64,000 bases of DNA from Oscillospiraceae bacterium (GCA_015065585.1 SVQC01000004.1:1-64000), one strand, 5' to 3'. Counted from the first letter of the stretch, positions 1 through 8,636 are shown. Numbers and translations: made by a program. The notes: generated by a model not told the origin, from the sequence alone.

Positions 1-485
1 TGATAGTTTGAATCAAGCTTCTGGGAAACAACTATAGAGGTAGGACCGTCGGCAGCACCGATTATTGCTATGGAAGCGGCATCGTTTTCTGCAAAGAAAA
101 TACTTGCAAGACAAAGTGTAAAGAAGATACCGAACTGTGCAGCCGCACCGAAAACCATAAGTTTAGGATTGGAAAGTACGGGACCGAAATCTATCATTGC
201 GCCGATACCTATGAAAAGAAGCAAGGGAAAAAGCTCGTTAGAAATACCCGCATTAAAGAGGGTGGTGAGAAAACCTGGCTCGGCTGCGTCACCGATTGCG
301 GCTGAATGAGGGAAGTTAACGAGTATAGTACCGAATCCCATAGGAAGAAGAAGAGTAGGCTCCATTTCTTTTTTTATGGCGAGGAAAACAAGAGTGCCTC
401 CGATAAGCCACATAACAAGCTGTTGCCATGTGATTTGGGAAGCAAATTCCCATAAAAATCCAAAAGTGTTCTGAATAAAATCCAA
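1..485 (-). CDS. Sodium ion-translocating decarboxylase subunit beta, partial (cut by window edge)
   Basis: Reading the minus strand from a TTG at 485 gives an open frame to the window edge, about 161 residues. It resembles the N-terminal part of the OadB/GcdB/MmdB family: an N-terminal hydrophobic segment, then MEPTLLLPMGFGTILVNFP, ELFPLLLFIGIGAMIDFGP, AAAQFGIFFTL and GAADGPTSIVVS, all hallmark stretches of this polytopic membrane subunit. In the family it couples decarboxylation of an organic or acyl-CoA substrate to export of sodium. The TTG start is supported by an AGGAG about 9 nt upstream, and no in-frame ATG is better placed. It lies 24 nt after the SDR gene and is probably the third gene of the uxu operon. 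The C-terminal part, and any alpha or biotin subunits, lie outside the window. Confidence 0.85.
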   Translation of the reverse strand, partial: MDFIQNTFGFLWEFASQITWQQLVMWLIGGTLVFLAIKKEMEPTLLLPMGFGTILVNFPHSAAIGDAAEPGFLTTLFNAGISNELFPLLLFIGIGAMIDFGPVLSNPKLMVFGAAAQFGIFFTLCLASIFFAENDAASIAIIGAADGPTSIVVSQKLDSNY

Positions 486-509
486 AATAATTTCTCTCCT
501 TTTTAAAAT

Positions 510-1361
510 TTAAACACCGCTGTAAGCAGAAAAACCACCGTCGACAGGAAGAACGACACCGGTTATAAAGCCTGCGGCTTGCTCGTTAACCAAAAATAAC
601 AGTCCGCCTTCAAGTTCTTCGGTTTTTCCGAAGCGTCCCATAGGGGTGGCGGCAAGAATTTTACCGGTTCTCGCTGTGGGAGTGCCGTCTTCATTAAAGA
701 GAAGCTTGGCATTCTGTTTTGTGGAGAAAAATCCCGGAGCAATAGCATTTACACGGATACCCTCTTTTGAAAAATGAACGGCAAGCCATTGAGTGAAGTT
801 TGAAATAGCAGCTTTAGCACCGGAATATGCAGGAATTTTTGTAAGAGGTGTATAGGCGTTCATTGATGAAATATTAATTATGTTGCAACCCTTTCTGCCA
901 AGCATCTGAGAAGCAAAGCATTGAGTAGGAATAAGGGTTCCGAGGAAATTAAGGTTAAATACAAAACCAACACCCTCGCTGTCAAGGTCGAAAAAGCTTT
1001 TTGTATCAGCGTCAATATCACCGGATTCGTAATATTCCTTATCGGTGGTAGCTCTGGGATTGTTGCCGCCGGCGCCGTTAATGAGAATATCACAGGGACC
1101 AAGGTCAGCTAAAACCTTTTCGGCAACCTCTGAACAAACAGCCTTATCAAGTACGTTACAAGCGTAAGCCTTCGCAATACCGCCCTCGGAGTTGATTTCT
1201 TCGGCAAAGCCTTTCGCAGCTTCTTCGTTAAGGTCAAGGAGAGCTACCTTTGCACCAGCACGGGCAAGAACCTTTGCAAAATAACTACAAAGAACTCCTC
1301 CGGCACCGGTAACAACACAAACCTTACCCGATAAATCGGTATTAATAACATTTTTATTCAT
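510..1361 (-). CDS. SDR-family oxidoreductase, probable D-mannonate oxidoreductase (fructuronate reductase)
   Basis: This is a 283-residue classical short-chain dehydrogenase/reductase. The Rossmann cofactor loop is TGAGGVLCSYFA (residues 18-29), followed by NGAGG near residue 96, the catalytic Ser in NISS, and YxxxK in YSGAKAA. The C-terminal PVDGGFSAY is typical of the family. It sits directly downstream of mannonate dehydratase, the same arrangement as the YjmF-type enzymes that interconvert D-fructuronate and D-mannonate with NAD(P)H. The start ATG has GAAAGG about 8 nt upstream. The SDR fold is certain; the fructuronate/mannonate substrate is inferred from the neighbour and from the length and loop features of this SDR subgroup. 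Confidence 0.85.
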   Translation of the reverse strand: MNKNVINTDLSGKVCVVTGAGGVLCSYFAKVLARAGAKVALLDLNEEAAKGFAEEINSEGGIAKAYACNVLDKAVCSEVAEKVLADLGPCDILINGAGGNNPRATTDKEYYESGDIDADTKSFFDLDSEGVGFVFNLNFLGTLIPTQCFASQMLGRKGCNIINISSMNAYTPLTKIPAYSGAKAAISNFTQWLAVHFSKEGIRVNAIAPGFFSTKQNAKLLFNEDGTPTARTGKILAATPMGRFGKTEELEGGLLFLVNEQAAGFITGVVLPVDGGFSAYSGV

Positions 1362-1387
1362 TGTGTAGTTTCCTTTCTGTAAAATTA

Positions 1388-2434
1388 TCAGCCTTTTTCG
1401 TATGCTTCGAACAGACCGTTTATATATGCGGCACCCAAAGCTCTGTCATAAAGACCGTAACCGGGTTTTCCGCTTTCTCCCCAAATCATTCTTCCATGGT
1501 CTGGACGAACATATCCGTCATAACCGTTTTGGGCAAGAATTTTAACAATTTCAGCTACATCAAGAGAACCGCAGGAGGAAAGATGGGCAGTTTCTTCAAA
1601 AGAACCGTCCTCAAAATTCTTTACGTTCCTTATGTGCATAAAGGCAATGCGGTCTTTCTTTACGTATTTTTCAACAAGACGGGGGATATCATTAAAGCTT
1701 GCACAGCCAAGACTGCCGGTGCAAAGACAAAGACTGTTTGCAGGGCTGTCAACAATAGATAACATTCTGTCGAGATTTTTTTCGCAGGTGATAATTCTCG
1801 GAATAGAAAAAATAGGATATGGCGGGTCATCGGGATGAATAGCCATTCTGACATCGCATTCCTCGGCAACGGGAATAACCTTTTTAAGAAATTTCTCAAG
1901 GTTTTTCCATAAACCTTCTTCACCAAGAGCGCTGTAGGCAGAAATAAGGCCTCTTATTTCCTCTTTAGAATAGCTTGCGTCCCATCCTGGAAGGTCAATA
2001 TCGTCGGTTAAGGGGTTAAGACCCTTTAACTGCTCCATGTACATAACGAGGCTTGTAGAACCGTCATTGGCTTCTTTATCAAGCTGAGTTCTTGTCCAGT
2101 CGAAAACAGGCATAAAGTTATAGGTAACGCATTTTACGCCGTACTTTGCGCAACGGCGAATGTTTTCACAATATACGTCGATAAGTCTGTCAGCAGTTTC
2201 TTTGCCGAGCTTTATATCCTCATGAACGGGAATAGATTCTATAACGTCGAAAATAAGTCCGTTATTTTCACAGGACATTTTTATTCTTTCAAGACTTTCT
2301 TCACTCCATACTTTTCCGGGGGCAACATCATATACCGCCGAAACTACAGAGCGCATGCCGGGGATTTGGGAAATGTATTTTAGAGAAACGGGGTCATCTT
2401 CACCGTACCAACGAAAAGACATTTTCATATTCAT
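1388..2434 (-). CDS. uxuA: Mannonate dehydratase
   Basis: This 348-residue protein matches UxuA throughout: the N-terminal SFRWYGEDDPVSL, the central CVTYNFMPVFDWTRT, and the metal-site region with MAIHPDDPP, CLCTGSLG, FMHIRNV and RPDHGRMIWGE near the C terminus. UxuA is a TIM-barrel metalloenzyme that converts D-mannonate to 2-keto-3-deoxygluconate in hexuronate (glucuronate/pectin) catabolism. I place the start at ATG 2434, because a longer frame opening at GTG 2446 would begin inside the AGGAGGTG ribosome binding site. It is the first gene of a minus-strand operon with the SDR reductase and the decarboxylase beta subunit. An inverted repeat overlaps its -35 box and may be the operator. Confidence 0.96.
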   Translation of the reverse strand: MNMKMSFRWYGEDDPVSLKYISQIPGMRSVVSAVYDVAPGKVWSEESLERIKMSCENNGLIFDVIESIPVHEDIKLGKETADRLIDVYCENIRRCAKYGVKCVTYNFMPVFDWTRTQLDKEANDGSTSLVMYMEQLKGLNPLTDDIDLPGWDASYSKEEIRGLISAYSALGEEGLWKNLEKFLKKVIPVAEECDVRMAIHPDDPPYPIFSIPRIITCEKNLDRMLSIVDSPANSLCLCTGSLGCASFNDIPRLVEKYVKKDRIAFMHIRNVKNFEDGSFEETAHLSSCGSLDVAEIVKILAQNGYDGYVRPDHGRMIWGESGKPGYGLYDRALGAAYINGLFEAYEKG

Positions 2435-2455
2435 TTTTAAAATCACCTCCTTTTG

Positions 2456-2499
2456 AGTATATCACAACAATACAAAAAAGACAATTGTTTTTATTGTCT
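2456..2499 (-). promoter_or_regulatory. uxu operon promoter with overlapping inverted repeat (candidate operator)
   Basis: On the minus strand TTGTCT (2484-2479) and TATACT (2461-2456) are 17 nt apart. A 7-bp inverted repeat, AGACAAT-N7-ATTGTCT (2479-2499), covers the -35 box, as expected for a repressor site. The -10 box is only a few bases from the ribosome binding site, so the mRNA leader would be very short. Confidence 0.6.
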
Positions 2500-2552
2500 A
2501 TAACCATTACTTTTTTAACATAGGGAGTTTTCAAAAAATAAAAAATAAGGTA

Positions 2553-2581
2553 TTGACAAAATTTGAGCTATTGGATATAAT
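2553..2581 (+). promoter_or_regulatory. SigA-type promoter for the DUF177-rpmF operon
   Basis: TTGACA (2553-2558) and TATAAT (2576-2581) match the vegetative consensus exactly, with a 17-nt spacer, and lie about 28 nt before the first gene. Confidence 0.85.
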
Positions 2582-2608
2582 ACTCTAGTAACGATGGGAG
2601 GACTATGT

Positions 2609-3112
2609 GTGATTCTTGACCTTAAAAAGCTTTTTGTAACCGAGAATTATACCCTTCCTATTGACCATAATGTTGATTTGTCCGACCTTGAGTTTTCGGG
2701 TGCATATCCGCTCAAAAAGCCCGTAACCACTAGCGGAAAAATCACAAACAGAGCCGGTCTTGTAACGCTTTCTCTTAATATGGTGTATGTCTTTTCAGCT
2801 CCTTGTGACAGATGCGGGCTACCAACCGAAATCTGCCATACTGTAGAGCTTGAAAAGTCCTTGGCTCCCGAAATCGCCGGAACAGACAGTGATGATATAA
2901 TCGTTATAGATGATTATAAGCTTGATTTGGATGAATTAATCTACACCGAAATTGTCATTTCTCTTCCGATGAAGCACCTCTGCCGTGAGGATTGCAAGGG
3001 TTTATGCAATATTTGCGGTAAAAACTTAAACGAAGGCGTTTGTAAGTGCGAAACCAAAACGGTTGACCCCAGACTGCAGGCTTTGGCACACCTATTAAAA
3101 AACGAAGATTAA
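2609..3112 (+). CDS. DUF177 (YceD-family) protein
   Basis: The protein has 167 residues if translated from GTG 2609. GGGAGG lies 7 nt upstream of that GTG, whereas the upstream ATG (2594) would put the ribosome binding site inside the gene. The sequence carries a CDRCG motif in its first half and CREDCKGLCNICGKNL near the end, a Cys-rich pattern typical of DUF177 proteins. YceD-family proteins are encoded next to rpmF in most bacteria and have been linked to 23S rRNA processing and large-subunit maturation. The same YceD-rpmF order is seen here, 29 nt apart, in one operon from a consensus promoter. Confidence 0.9.
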   Translation: MILDLKKLFVTENYTLPIDHNVDLSDLEFSGAYPLKKPVTTSGKITNRAGLVTLSLNMVYVFSAPCDRCGLPTEICHTVELEKSLAPEIAGTDSDDIIVIDDYKLDLDELIYTEIVISLPMKHLCREDCKGLCNICGKNLNEGVCKCETKTVDPRLQALAHLLKNED

Positions 3113-3141
3113 CTTTTTATTATTAAGGAGTTGTATTTAAA

Positions 3142-3324
3142 ATGGCAGTACCGAAGAGAAAAACATCTAAAGCTAGAAGAGACAAAAGACGTAATAACTT
3201 ATGGAAAATCACCGCACCCGCACTTGTAAAGTGTCCTCGTTGCGGCGAGTACAAGCGTCCTCATCGCCTTTGTAATGCTTGCGGCTACTACGGTGACCGT
3301 CAGGTAGTTAAGGTAGAAGACTAA
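3142..3324 (+). CDS. rpmF: 50S ribosomal protein L32
   Basis: This is a 60-residue basic protein of standard L32 length: MAVPKRKTSKARRDKRR at the N terminus and a zinc-binding CPRCGEYKRPHRLCNACGYY near the middle. The four Cys residues are all kept, so this is the zinc-binding (C+) form. The start has AAGGAG 10-11 nt upstream. It is the second gene of the DUF177-rpmF operon, which ends at the terminator at 3343-3379. Confidence 0.99.
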   Translation: MAVPKRKTSKARRDKRRNNLWKITAPALVKCPRCGEYKRPHRLCNACGYYGDRQVVKVED

Positions 3325-3342
3325 TCTGGAATTTTAGAAAAA

Positions 3343-3379
3343 GGGGCAGAGGGGAAAATTATTCTCTCTGCCTTTTTAT
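3343..3379 (+). terminator. Rho-independent terminator after rpmF
   Basis: GGCAGAGGGG pairs with TTCTCTCTGCC (two G-T pairs) around a short AT loop, followed by a T-rich tail. It ends only about 20 nt before the start of the next gene. Confidence 0.85.
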
Positions 3380-3398
3380 TTTGAGGCAGGTGAAATGG

Positions 3399-4700
3399 TT
3401 GGCAGTTAAGATTGATTCGGTGATAAAAGGCTCACCGGCGGATAAAAAAGGTATAAAAAGCGGTGATAAAATTCTCGCCTTAAACGGCGAGGAAATTATG
3501 GACGTTCTTGACTACCGTTTTTATCAGAATGAAAAAAGACTTAAGGTTGAAATCGAAACAGCCGAAGGTAAGGTTAAAAAAATAACCGTACATAAAAAAG
3601 AATATGACGAGCTCGGCCCTATGTTTGATTCTTACCTTATGGACAAGCAACATTCCTGCCGTAATAAATGTATATTCTGTTTTATAGACCAACTGCCAAA
3701 GGGGATGAGGGATACCCTTTATTTTAAGGATGACGATTCCCGTCTTTCCTTCCTTTTCGGCAATTATATAACCCTTACTAATTTAAGTGAACACGAAATT
3801 AACCGTATTATAAAAATGCATATAAGTCCCGTTAACATTTCGGTTCATACTACTAATAAGGAACTTCGCTGTAAAATGATGAATAACCGTTTTGCAGGAG
3901 AAAGTCTTGACGTTTTAAGACGTTTTAATGATGCGGGAATCAGTATGAACTGTCAGTTGGTTTTGTGCCACGGTTATAATGACGGCGAACAGCTTAAAAG
4001 CAGTCTTTCTGACCTATTAGAATTTGAAAATGTGAATTCTGTCGCCTGTGTTCCCGTTGGTCTTACAAAATACAGGGAAAATCTTGCAAAAATAGAGCCT
4101 TACAATAGCGAGAGTGCGAAAGAAGTTATTGAAATTATAGACGGTTTTGCGGTAAAATATATTGAGAAATATGGGATACGTAAGGTTTATGCCGCCGATG
4201 AGTTTTATCTAAAGGCTAAAATGGAAATTCCAAAAGAGGAATTTTACGGTGATTTTGACCAGCTTGATAACGGGGTAGGTATGTGGGCGCTTTTACTGGG
4301 CGAAGCAAACCGCGCTATCGATGACAGTAAAGGCTGTGATAAGGTAAAGAAAACCGTTGTTACAGGGGTAGCGGCATATCCGCTTATAAATGAAATAGTT
4401 TCAAAGGCAAAAAACAAATGGCAAGACCTTGATTGTCAGGTTATAGCTATAAAGAATGACTTTTTCGGAGAACAAATTACCGTTGCCGGTCTTGTTACGG
4501 GCAGAGATATTATAAATCAGGTATCTGGCAAGGATTTAGGAGAAAAGCTTTTGATACCGTCATCAATGCTCAGACATGAAAACGATATGTTTTTAGACGA
4601 CGTTACTGTGTGTGAATTAGAAGAAAAACTAAAAATTAAGGTGGTCGCTATAGAAAATGACGGCTACGAACTTATAGAAGAAATTTTGGGGGAGGGGTAA
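3399..4700 (+). CDS. DUF512 radical-SAM-like protein with N-terminal PDZ domain
   Basis: This is a 433-residue protein. Residues 1-60 form a PDZ-like domain (IKGSPADKKGIKSGDKILALNGEEIMD). It is followed by a CxxxCxxC cluster (CRNKCIFC, with CFIDQLPKGMR) as in radical SAM enzymes, and then the DUF512 region. Its biochemical role is unknown to me; it is often found beside der (engA), as here, where only 3 nt separate it from der. I choose TTG 3399 because AGGTGA lies 5 nt upstream; a frame from TTG 3381 would contain that site. The der ribosome binding site (GGGGAGGGG) lies inside its last codons, so the two are translationally close. Confidence 0.85.
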   Translation: MAVKIDSVIKGSPADKKGIKSGDKILALNGEEIMDVLDYRFYQNEKRLKVEIETAEGKVKKITVHKKEYDELGPMFDSYLMDKQHSCRNKCIFCFIDQLPKGMRDTLYFKDDDSRLSFLFGNYITLTNLSEHEINRIIKMHISPVNISVHTTNKELRCKMMNNRFAGESLDVLRRFNDAGISMNCQLVLCHGYNDGEQLKSSLSDLLEFENVNSVACVPVGLTKYRENLAKIEPYNSESAKEVIEIIDGFAVKYIEKYGIRKVYAADEFYLKAKMEIPKEEFYGDFDQLDNGVGMWALLLGEANRAIDDSKGCDKVKKTVVTGVAAYPLINEIVSKAKNKWQDLDCQVIAIKNDFFGEQITVAGLVTGRDIINQVSGKDLGEKLLIPSSMLRHENDMFLDDVTVCELEEKLKIKVVAIENDGYELIEEILGEG

Positions 4701-4703
4701 TAA

Positions 4704-6032
4704 ATGTCAAAACCTGTTATTGCTGTAGTAGGCAGACCAAACGTTGGCAAATCTACTCTTTTTAATAAGCTTATCGGTCAGCGTCTGTCTATTGTTGATG
4801 ACACCCCCGGTGTCACAAGAGACAGAATTTACGGTGACTGTGAGTGGCGTAACCGTAAGGTTATGCTTGTTGATACGGGCGGTATTGAGCCTAAAACCGA
4901 TGATATTATATTAAAATCAATGAGGGCTCAGGCTAATCTTGCTATTGAAACGGCTGAGGTTATTATTTTTGTTACCGATTTAACCTCCGGTGTGACCGCC
5001 GCGGATAACGATATTGCCGCCATGCTTCAGAAAAGCGGTAAACCCGTTGTCCTTTGTGTAAATAAATGCGACAGTCTTGGCAAAACCCCTGTTGAATTCT
5101 ATGAATTTTATAATTTAGGACTTGGCGACCCTGTGGCTGTTTCGTCGGTGCACGGACATGGTACGGGAGATTTGCTTGACGCTGTTTTTGAACATCTTAA
5201 TGCAGAAGATAATGAAGATAGTGAGGAAGATATTATAAACGTAGCGGTAATAGGTAAGCCTAATGCCGGAAAATCCTCCCTTATTAACTTTATTTCGGGA
5301 GAGGAACGCTCAATAGTTTCTTCTATTGCCGGTACTACCCGCGATGCTATAGATACAAGAATAACTAAGGACGAGGTAGTCTATAATTTTATTGATACTG
5401 CGGGTCTCAGACGCAAAAGCAAGGTTGAAGACCAGATTGAAAAATACAGTGTTTTACGCGCCCAAATGGCAATAGAACGCAGTGACGTATGCGTAATTAT
5501 GCTGGATGGTGTGGAAGGCTTTACCGAGCAGGATTCAAAGGTTGCCGGTCTTGCTATGGAGCAGGGAAAGGCATGTATTATAGCCGTTAATAAGTGGGAT
5601 GCCGTTGCTAAGGATAGCTTCACTATGGATTCCTACAGAAAGAAGCTTATGAATGATTTCTCATTTATGCCTTATGCTCCTATAATTTTTATTTCCGCTA
5701 AAACGGGTCAGAGGGTTGACAGACTTTTTGAGCTTATTCATTTTGTATATGAGCAAAACAATATGCGAATTTCAACGGGTAAGCTTAATGATATTCTTGC
5801 CGATGCCACGGCCCGCGTGCAACCGCCTACCGATAAGGGAAAGCGCCTTAAAATCTACTATATGACTCAGGCGTCCACAGCCCCTCCAACCTTTGTTTGC
5901 TTTTGTAATAATAAGGAATTATTCCATTTTTCGTATCAGCGTTATCTTGAAAATCAAATCCGTTCTATTTTTGGACTTGAAGGTACGCCTATCCGTTTTG
6001 TTATCAGAGAAAGAGGAGAAGATAAAAAATGA
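4704..6032 (+). CDS. der: Ribosome biogenesis GTPase Der (EngA)
   Basis: The 442-residue protein has the tandem GTPase domains unique to Der. The first has GRPNVGKST (residues 9-17), DTPGVTRD and NKCD; the second, from about residue 180, has GKPNAGKSS, SIAGTTRDA, DTAGLRRKSKV and NKWD. A C-terminal KH-like domain covers roughly residues 355-442. Der is essential for late 50S assembly. It starts at ATG 4704 with GGGAGGGG upstream and overlaps plsY by 4 nt (ATGA), which indicates coupled translation. Confidence 0.98.
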   Translation: MSKPVIAVVGRPNVGKSTLFNKLIGQRLSIVDDTPGVTRDRIYGDCEWRNRKVMLVDTGGIEPKTDDIILKSMRAQANLAIETAEVIIFVTDLTSGVTAADNDIAAMLQKSGKPVVLCVNKCDSLGKTPVEFYEFYNLGLGDPVAVSSVHGHGTGDLLDAVFEHLNAEDNEDSEEDIINVAVIGKPNAGKSSLINFISGEERSIVSSIAGTTRDAIDTRITKDEVVYNFIDTAGLRRKSKVEDQIEKYSVLRAQMAIERSDVCVIMLDGVEGFTEQDSKVAGLAMEQGKACIIAVNKWDAVAKDSFTMDSYRKKLMNDFSFMPYAPIIFISAKTGQRVDRLFELIHFVYEQNNMRISTGKLNDILADATARVQPPTDKGKRLKIYYMTQASTAPPTFVCFCNNKELFHFSYQRYLENQIRSIFGLEGTPIRFVIRERGEDKK

Positions 6033-6676
6033 TAGCTTTAGCCGTTATAGCGCCTGTTGTTTCATACCTTGTAGGCAGTATAAGTTTTGCAGTAATTTTC
6101 ACAAAGCTTTTTTCTAAAACCGACGTAAGAGACCACGGAAGCGGTAATGCCGGTACAACTAACGTTTTAAGGGTTGCAGGAAAAACTGCAGGGCTGTTAA
6201 CCTTCCTTTGTGATGCTTTAAAAGGCGCTTTATGTGTTTTAATAGGTATGTTCGTCTACCGTTTTGTTTTTGGTGCTGAAGCTACAGCTATTATAATGTA
6301 TGGAGAATATCTTTGCGGTATAGCTTGTATGGTGGGACACGCTTTTCCTGTATGGTTTGGTTTTAAGGGAGGAAAGTGTGCTGCTACAAGTGTTGGAATA
6401 TTTGCCCTTTGCTGTCCTATTGCTATTGTGGTAGGTCTTGCAGGGTACCTCATAAATATGCTTGTTACAAGAATCGTTTCGTTAAGCACTTTGATAGCCA
6501 CCGTTCTTGTTGTGGGCTTTTCTATAGGCATAAACGGCTTTGATGCAAATGGTTATCCGGACTTTATAGTTATCGGATTAAGCCTTATTGGCGGAATAAT
6601 AGTTTTTTGGCGTCATAAGGACAATATACTCCGCTTAGTAAAAGGCGAAGAAAAGAAACTTAAAATAAAAAAATAA
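6029..6676 (+). CDS. plsY: Acyl-phosphate:glycerol-3-phosphate acyltransferase PlsY
   Basis: This 215-residue integral membrane protein matches PlsY: an N-terminal helix ending GSISFAVIF, then the conserved DVRDHGSGNAGTTNVLR loop, the GHAFPVWFGFKGGKCAAT loop and a C-terminal FWRHKDNI..RL segment. It uses acyl-phosphate (made by PlsX) to acylate glycerol-3-phosphate in the first membrane step of phospholipid synthesis. Its start overlaps the end of der. A bidirectional terminator follows directly. Confidence 0.97.
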   Translation: MIALAVIAPVVSYLVGSISFAVIFTKLFSKTDVRDHGSGNAGTTNVLRVAGKTAGLLTFLCDALKGALCVLIGMFVYRFVFGAEATAIIMYGEYLCGIACMVGHAFPVWFGFKGGKCAATSVGIFALCCPIAIVVGLAGYLINMLVTRIVSLSTLIATVLVVGFSIGINGFDANGYPDFIVIGLSLIGGIIVFWRHKDNILRLVKGEEKKLKIKK

Positions 6677-6700
6677 CGGGAGCAACCCGTTATTTTTTTT
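6668..6700 (+). terminator. Bidirectional terminator between plsY and dnaI
   Basis: AATAACGGG pairs with CCCGTTATT, with A-runs before and T-runs after, so it can serve plsY on the plus strand and the dnaI-like gene on the minus strand. Confidence 0.85.
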
Positions 6701-7634
6701 GCACTTTTTTAAGTCTTATATCGTTTCCTAAGAAGGTTTTAATACTATATTCGCCAATAAAGCGAGATGCAATTCTTGAAGTGTAGCGCTCCTGAATTTC
6801 TTCAATGGACAAATTAGTATTTATAATAGTCGGTCTGCCCTTCATAATTCGTGTATTAACGATATCGTAGAAAAGTGACTGAACAAAATTTGTCATAAAC
6901 TCAGTGCCTAAATCATCAATTACAAGCAGGTCGGCGTTGAGAAGAACGTCAAGGCTGTCGCTTGTTCCACTATAGGAAAAATGCTCCTTTTCAACCTCGC
7001 TGAAAAGATTCTGTGCAGGACCGTAAACAACGTTATACCCTTTCTTTATAGCCTCTTTTATGATTGCTATGGAAAGATGGGTTTTACCGAGTCCGCTTTT
7101 GCCCATAAATAAAACATTGTCGGAGTCCTTAGAAAAAGTATTAGCGTATTTCTTTGAATAATTAAAAATATTATTCATTTTACCCTTTACTTCCTCGGGA
7201 TAAAAATCAATATCAAAGTTTCCAAAACTGCATTTATCAAGAGGCATTATTTCTGCCATTTTTGATAGGGCAAGCTCTTTCGCTACGGCTTTTATACATT
7301 CGCAAAGCTTTCCGCCGACATATCCCGTGTCTCCGCATACCTTGCAAAAACATTCTTTATCCTTAACTCCGGCTTTTTTGAGCAGTTCTTCTTTTTCTTT
7401 TGAAAGGTTTTCGCTTTCATTTCTAAGCTCGTTTATCTTTTGGGTATTGCCGCTTAGCGCCGCCATCATAAGAGAAGCTCCTATTGCCGACAGAGCAGTG
7501 TTTATTTCGGCTATACGAGGATTTTTATCGGCGGCATCGTTTAATGCTTTTTCATATAAAGCATCGGCTTTTCTTACGGCTTCTTCCTTTAAAGAAAGGG
7601 CAGATTTTACCGCTTCACTTGATAGTGCCATCAT
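6690..7634 (-). CDS. Primosomal protein DnaI-like ATPase (DnaC family helicase loader)
   Basis: A 314-residue AAA+ ATPase. Residues about 1-95 are helical. CFCKVCGDTGYVGGKLCECI (about 95-113) is a zinc-binding Cys cluster of the DnaI type. Walker A is GKSGLGKTHL, Walker B is LLVIDDLGTE, and the arginine-rich YTSRIASRF lies near the end. These proteins load the replicative helicase onto DNA. The gene overlaps the upstream DnaD-like gene by 4 nt, the usual Firmicutes pairing of DnaD/DnaB-type and DnaI-type primosome genes. The end of the gene lies within the shared terminator with plsY. Confidence 0.92.
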   Translation of the reverse strand: MMALSSEAVKSALSLKEEAVRKADALYEKALNDAADKNPRIAEINTALSAIGASLMMAALSGNTQKINELRNESENLSKEKEELLKKAGVKDKECFCKVCGDTGYVGGKLCECIKAVAKELALSKMAEIMPLDKCSFGNFDIDFYPEEVKGKMNNIFNYSKKYANTFSKDSDNVLFMGKSGLGKTHLSIAIIKEAIKKGYNVVYGPAQNLFSEVEKEHFSYSGTSDSLDVLLNADLLVIDDLGTEFMTNFVQSLFYDIVNTRIMKGRPTIINTNLSIEEIQERYTSRIASRFIGEYSIKTFLGNDIRLKKVQKK

Positions 7635-8530
7635 TCATCCTCCTTATTCATAATACTGTTTATATAATCTGCATATTCGTTATTATTTTCTTGATTTTTC
7701 GGTTTTTCTTCTTTTATATCATCAACGGTTTTGACACCGTCGTTATGCCACTTTTCAAGAATTTTCTTTATGTAGGGGAAAGAAAATTCGCTTATCGTAT
7801 CAATACAGGTTTCATAGGCTTTCTCAAGTATTTTACGGTCAAATTTCCATTCTTTGACCCAAAGAACCGAAAGCTCAGCTTCTTTTTTGCTTGGTTTTCT
7901 CTTAGTGATTCCGAAAGCGGCGGCAACAAGCTTGAAGCACTGGTCGTAAATTAAAGCCTCCTGCATTTTTGCTTCGGCATCGGCAATGGTTTCAACGCCG
8001 TCATCAATCCAGCTTATTGCGGTAGATTCTATAAAACGCAGGCTGACTTTTTCCTCTTTTACGGCAAATTTAAGCAGCATAAGGATAACAGAAACGTCCA
8101 TACCCTCGTCTTTATAAAGCCAAGCTAAAAGGCTGGTTTCAGATTGGCGCAAAGGACGGGCAAAGCAATTTTGGGCTTCTCTGAGTAAGAACTGAAGCTT
8201 TTCGTCGGTAGCACCCATTCTTGCGATTTCCTCACGGGTGGGCTTTTCACTTTGAATTCGGGCTTTTTTAGTGTCAGATGCAATAACAACCGAATTTCCT
8301 TTTAAAATTCCCATAGAGCTCCAGAAACCGATAGCGTCGTTAACTTCGCTTATATCAATAGAAAGCTTTTCGGCTATTTCGTCTGTGCTAAGCTCGTCGG
8401 CGCAAAAGCGGAAAATAAAGAGCAGTACCTTAAGCTGAGTGGCGCTGGCAAGCTTTATGCATTTGTCTACCGCCGCGGCAGGAAAGGAAAAGGTTTCGGT
8501 AAAAACCTCGGGATTAATTAAACTATTCAT
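7631..8530 (-). CDS. DnaD-domain primosome protein
   Basis: A 299-residue protein with an N-terminal winged-helix part (LKVLLFIFRFCADELSTDEIAEKLSIDISEVNDAIGFW, about 35-75). A DnaB/DnaD-like helical domain follows, ending in the signature FSFPYIKKILEKWHNDGVKTVDDI near residues 250-275. This family remodels DNA at replication origins and works with the DnaI loader encoded next to it (4-nt overlap). The fold is clear from the YIxxILxxW motif. Its exact equivalence to DnaB or DnaD of Bacillus cannot be settled from sequence alone. Confidence 0.9.
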   Translation of the reverse strand: MNSLINPEVFTETFSFPAAAVDKCIKLASATQLKVLLFIFRFCADELSTDEIAEKLSIDISEVNDAIGFWSSMGILKGNSVVIASDTKKARIQSEKPTREEIARMGATDEKLQFLLREAQNCFARPLRQSETSLLAWLYKDEGMDVSVILMLLKFAVKEEKVSLRFIESTAISWIDDGVETIADAEAKMQEALIYDQCFKLVAAAFGITKRKPSKKEAELSVLWVKEWKFDRKILEKAYETCIDTISEFSFPYIKKILEKWHNDGVKTVDDIKEEKPKNQENNNEYADYINSIMNKEDE

Positions 8531-8607
8531 AAAAACTCTCCAAAAAGTCTTGCATTTTAATGTCTTTAAACTTATAATAATAGTAATGTTGGTATAAACT
8601 TAAGTTT

Positions 8608-8636
8608 ATTATATCATACATAATTTGCTTTTACAA
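8608..8636 (-). promoter_or_regulatory. Promoter for the dnaD-dnaI pair
   Basis: On the minus strand TTGTAA (8636-8631) and TATAAT (8613-8608) are 17 nt apart in the divergent region between dnaD and galE. Confidence 0.65.

Noticed and set aside
2434-2446. Upstream GTG start for uxuA
   Set aside because: The GTG is part of the AGGAGGTG ribosome binding site; the ATG at 2434 is correctly spaced.
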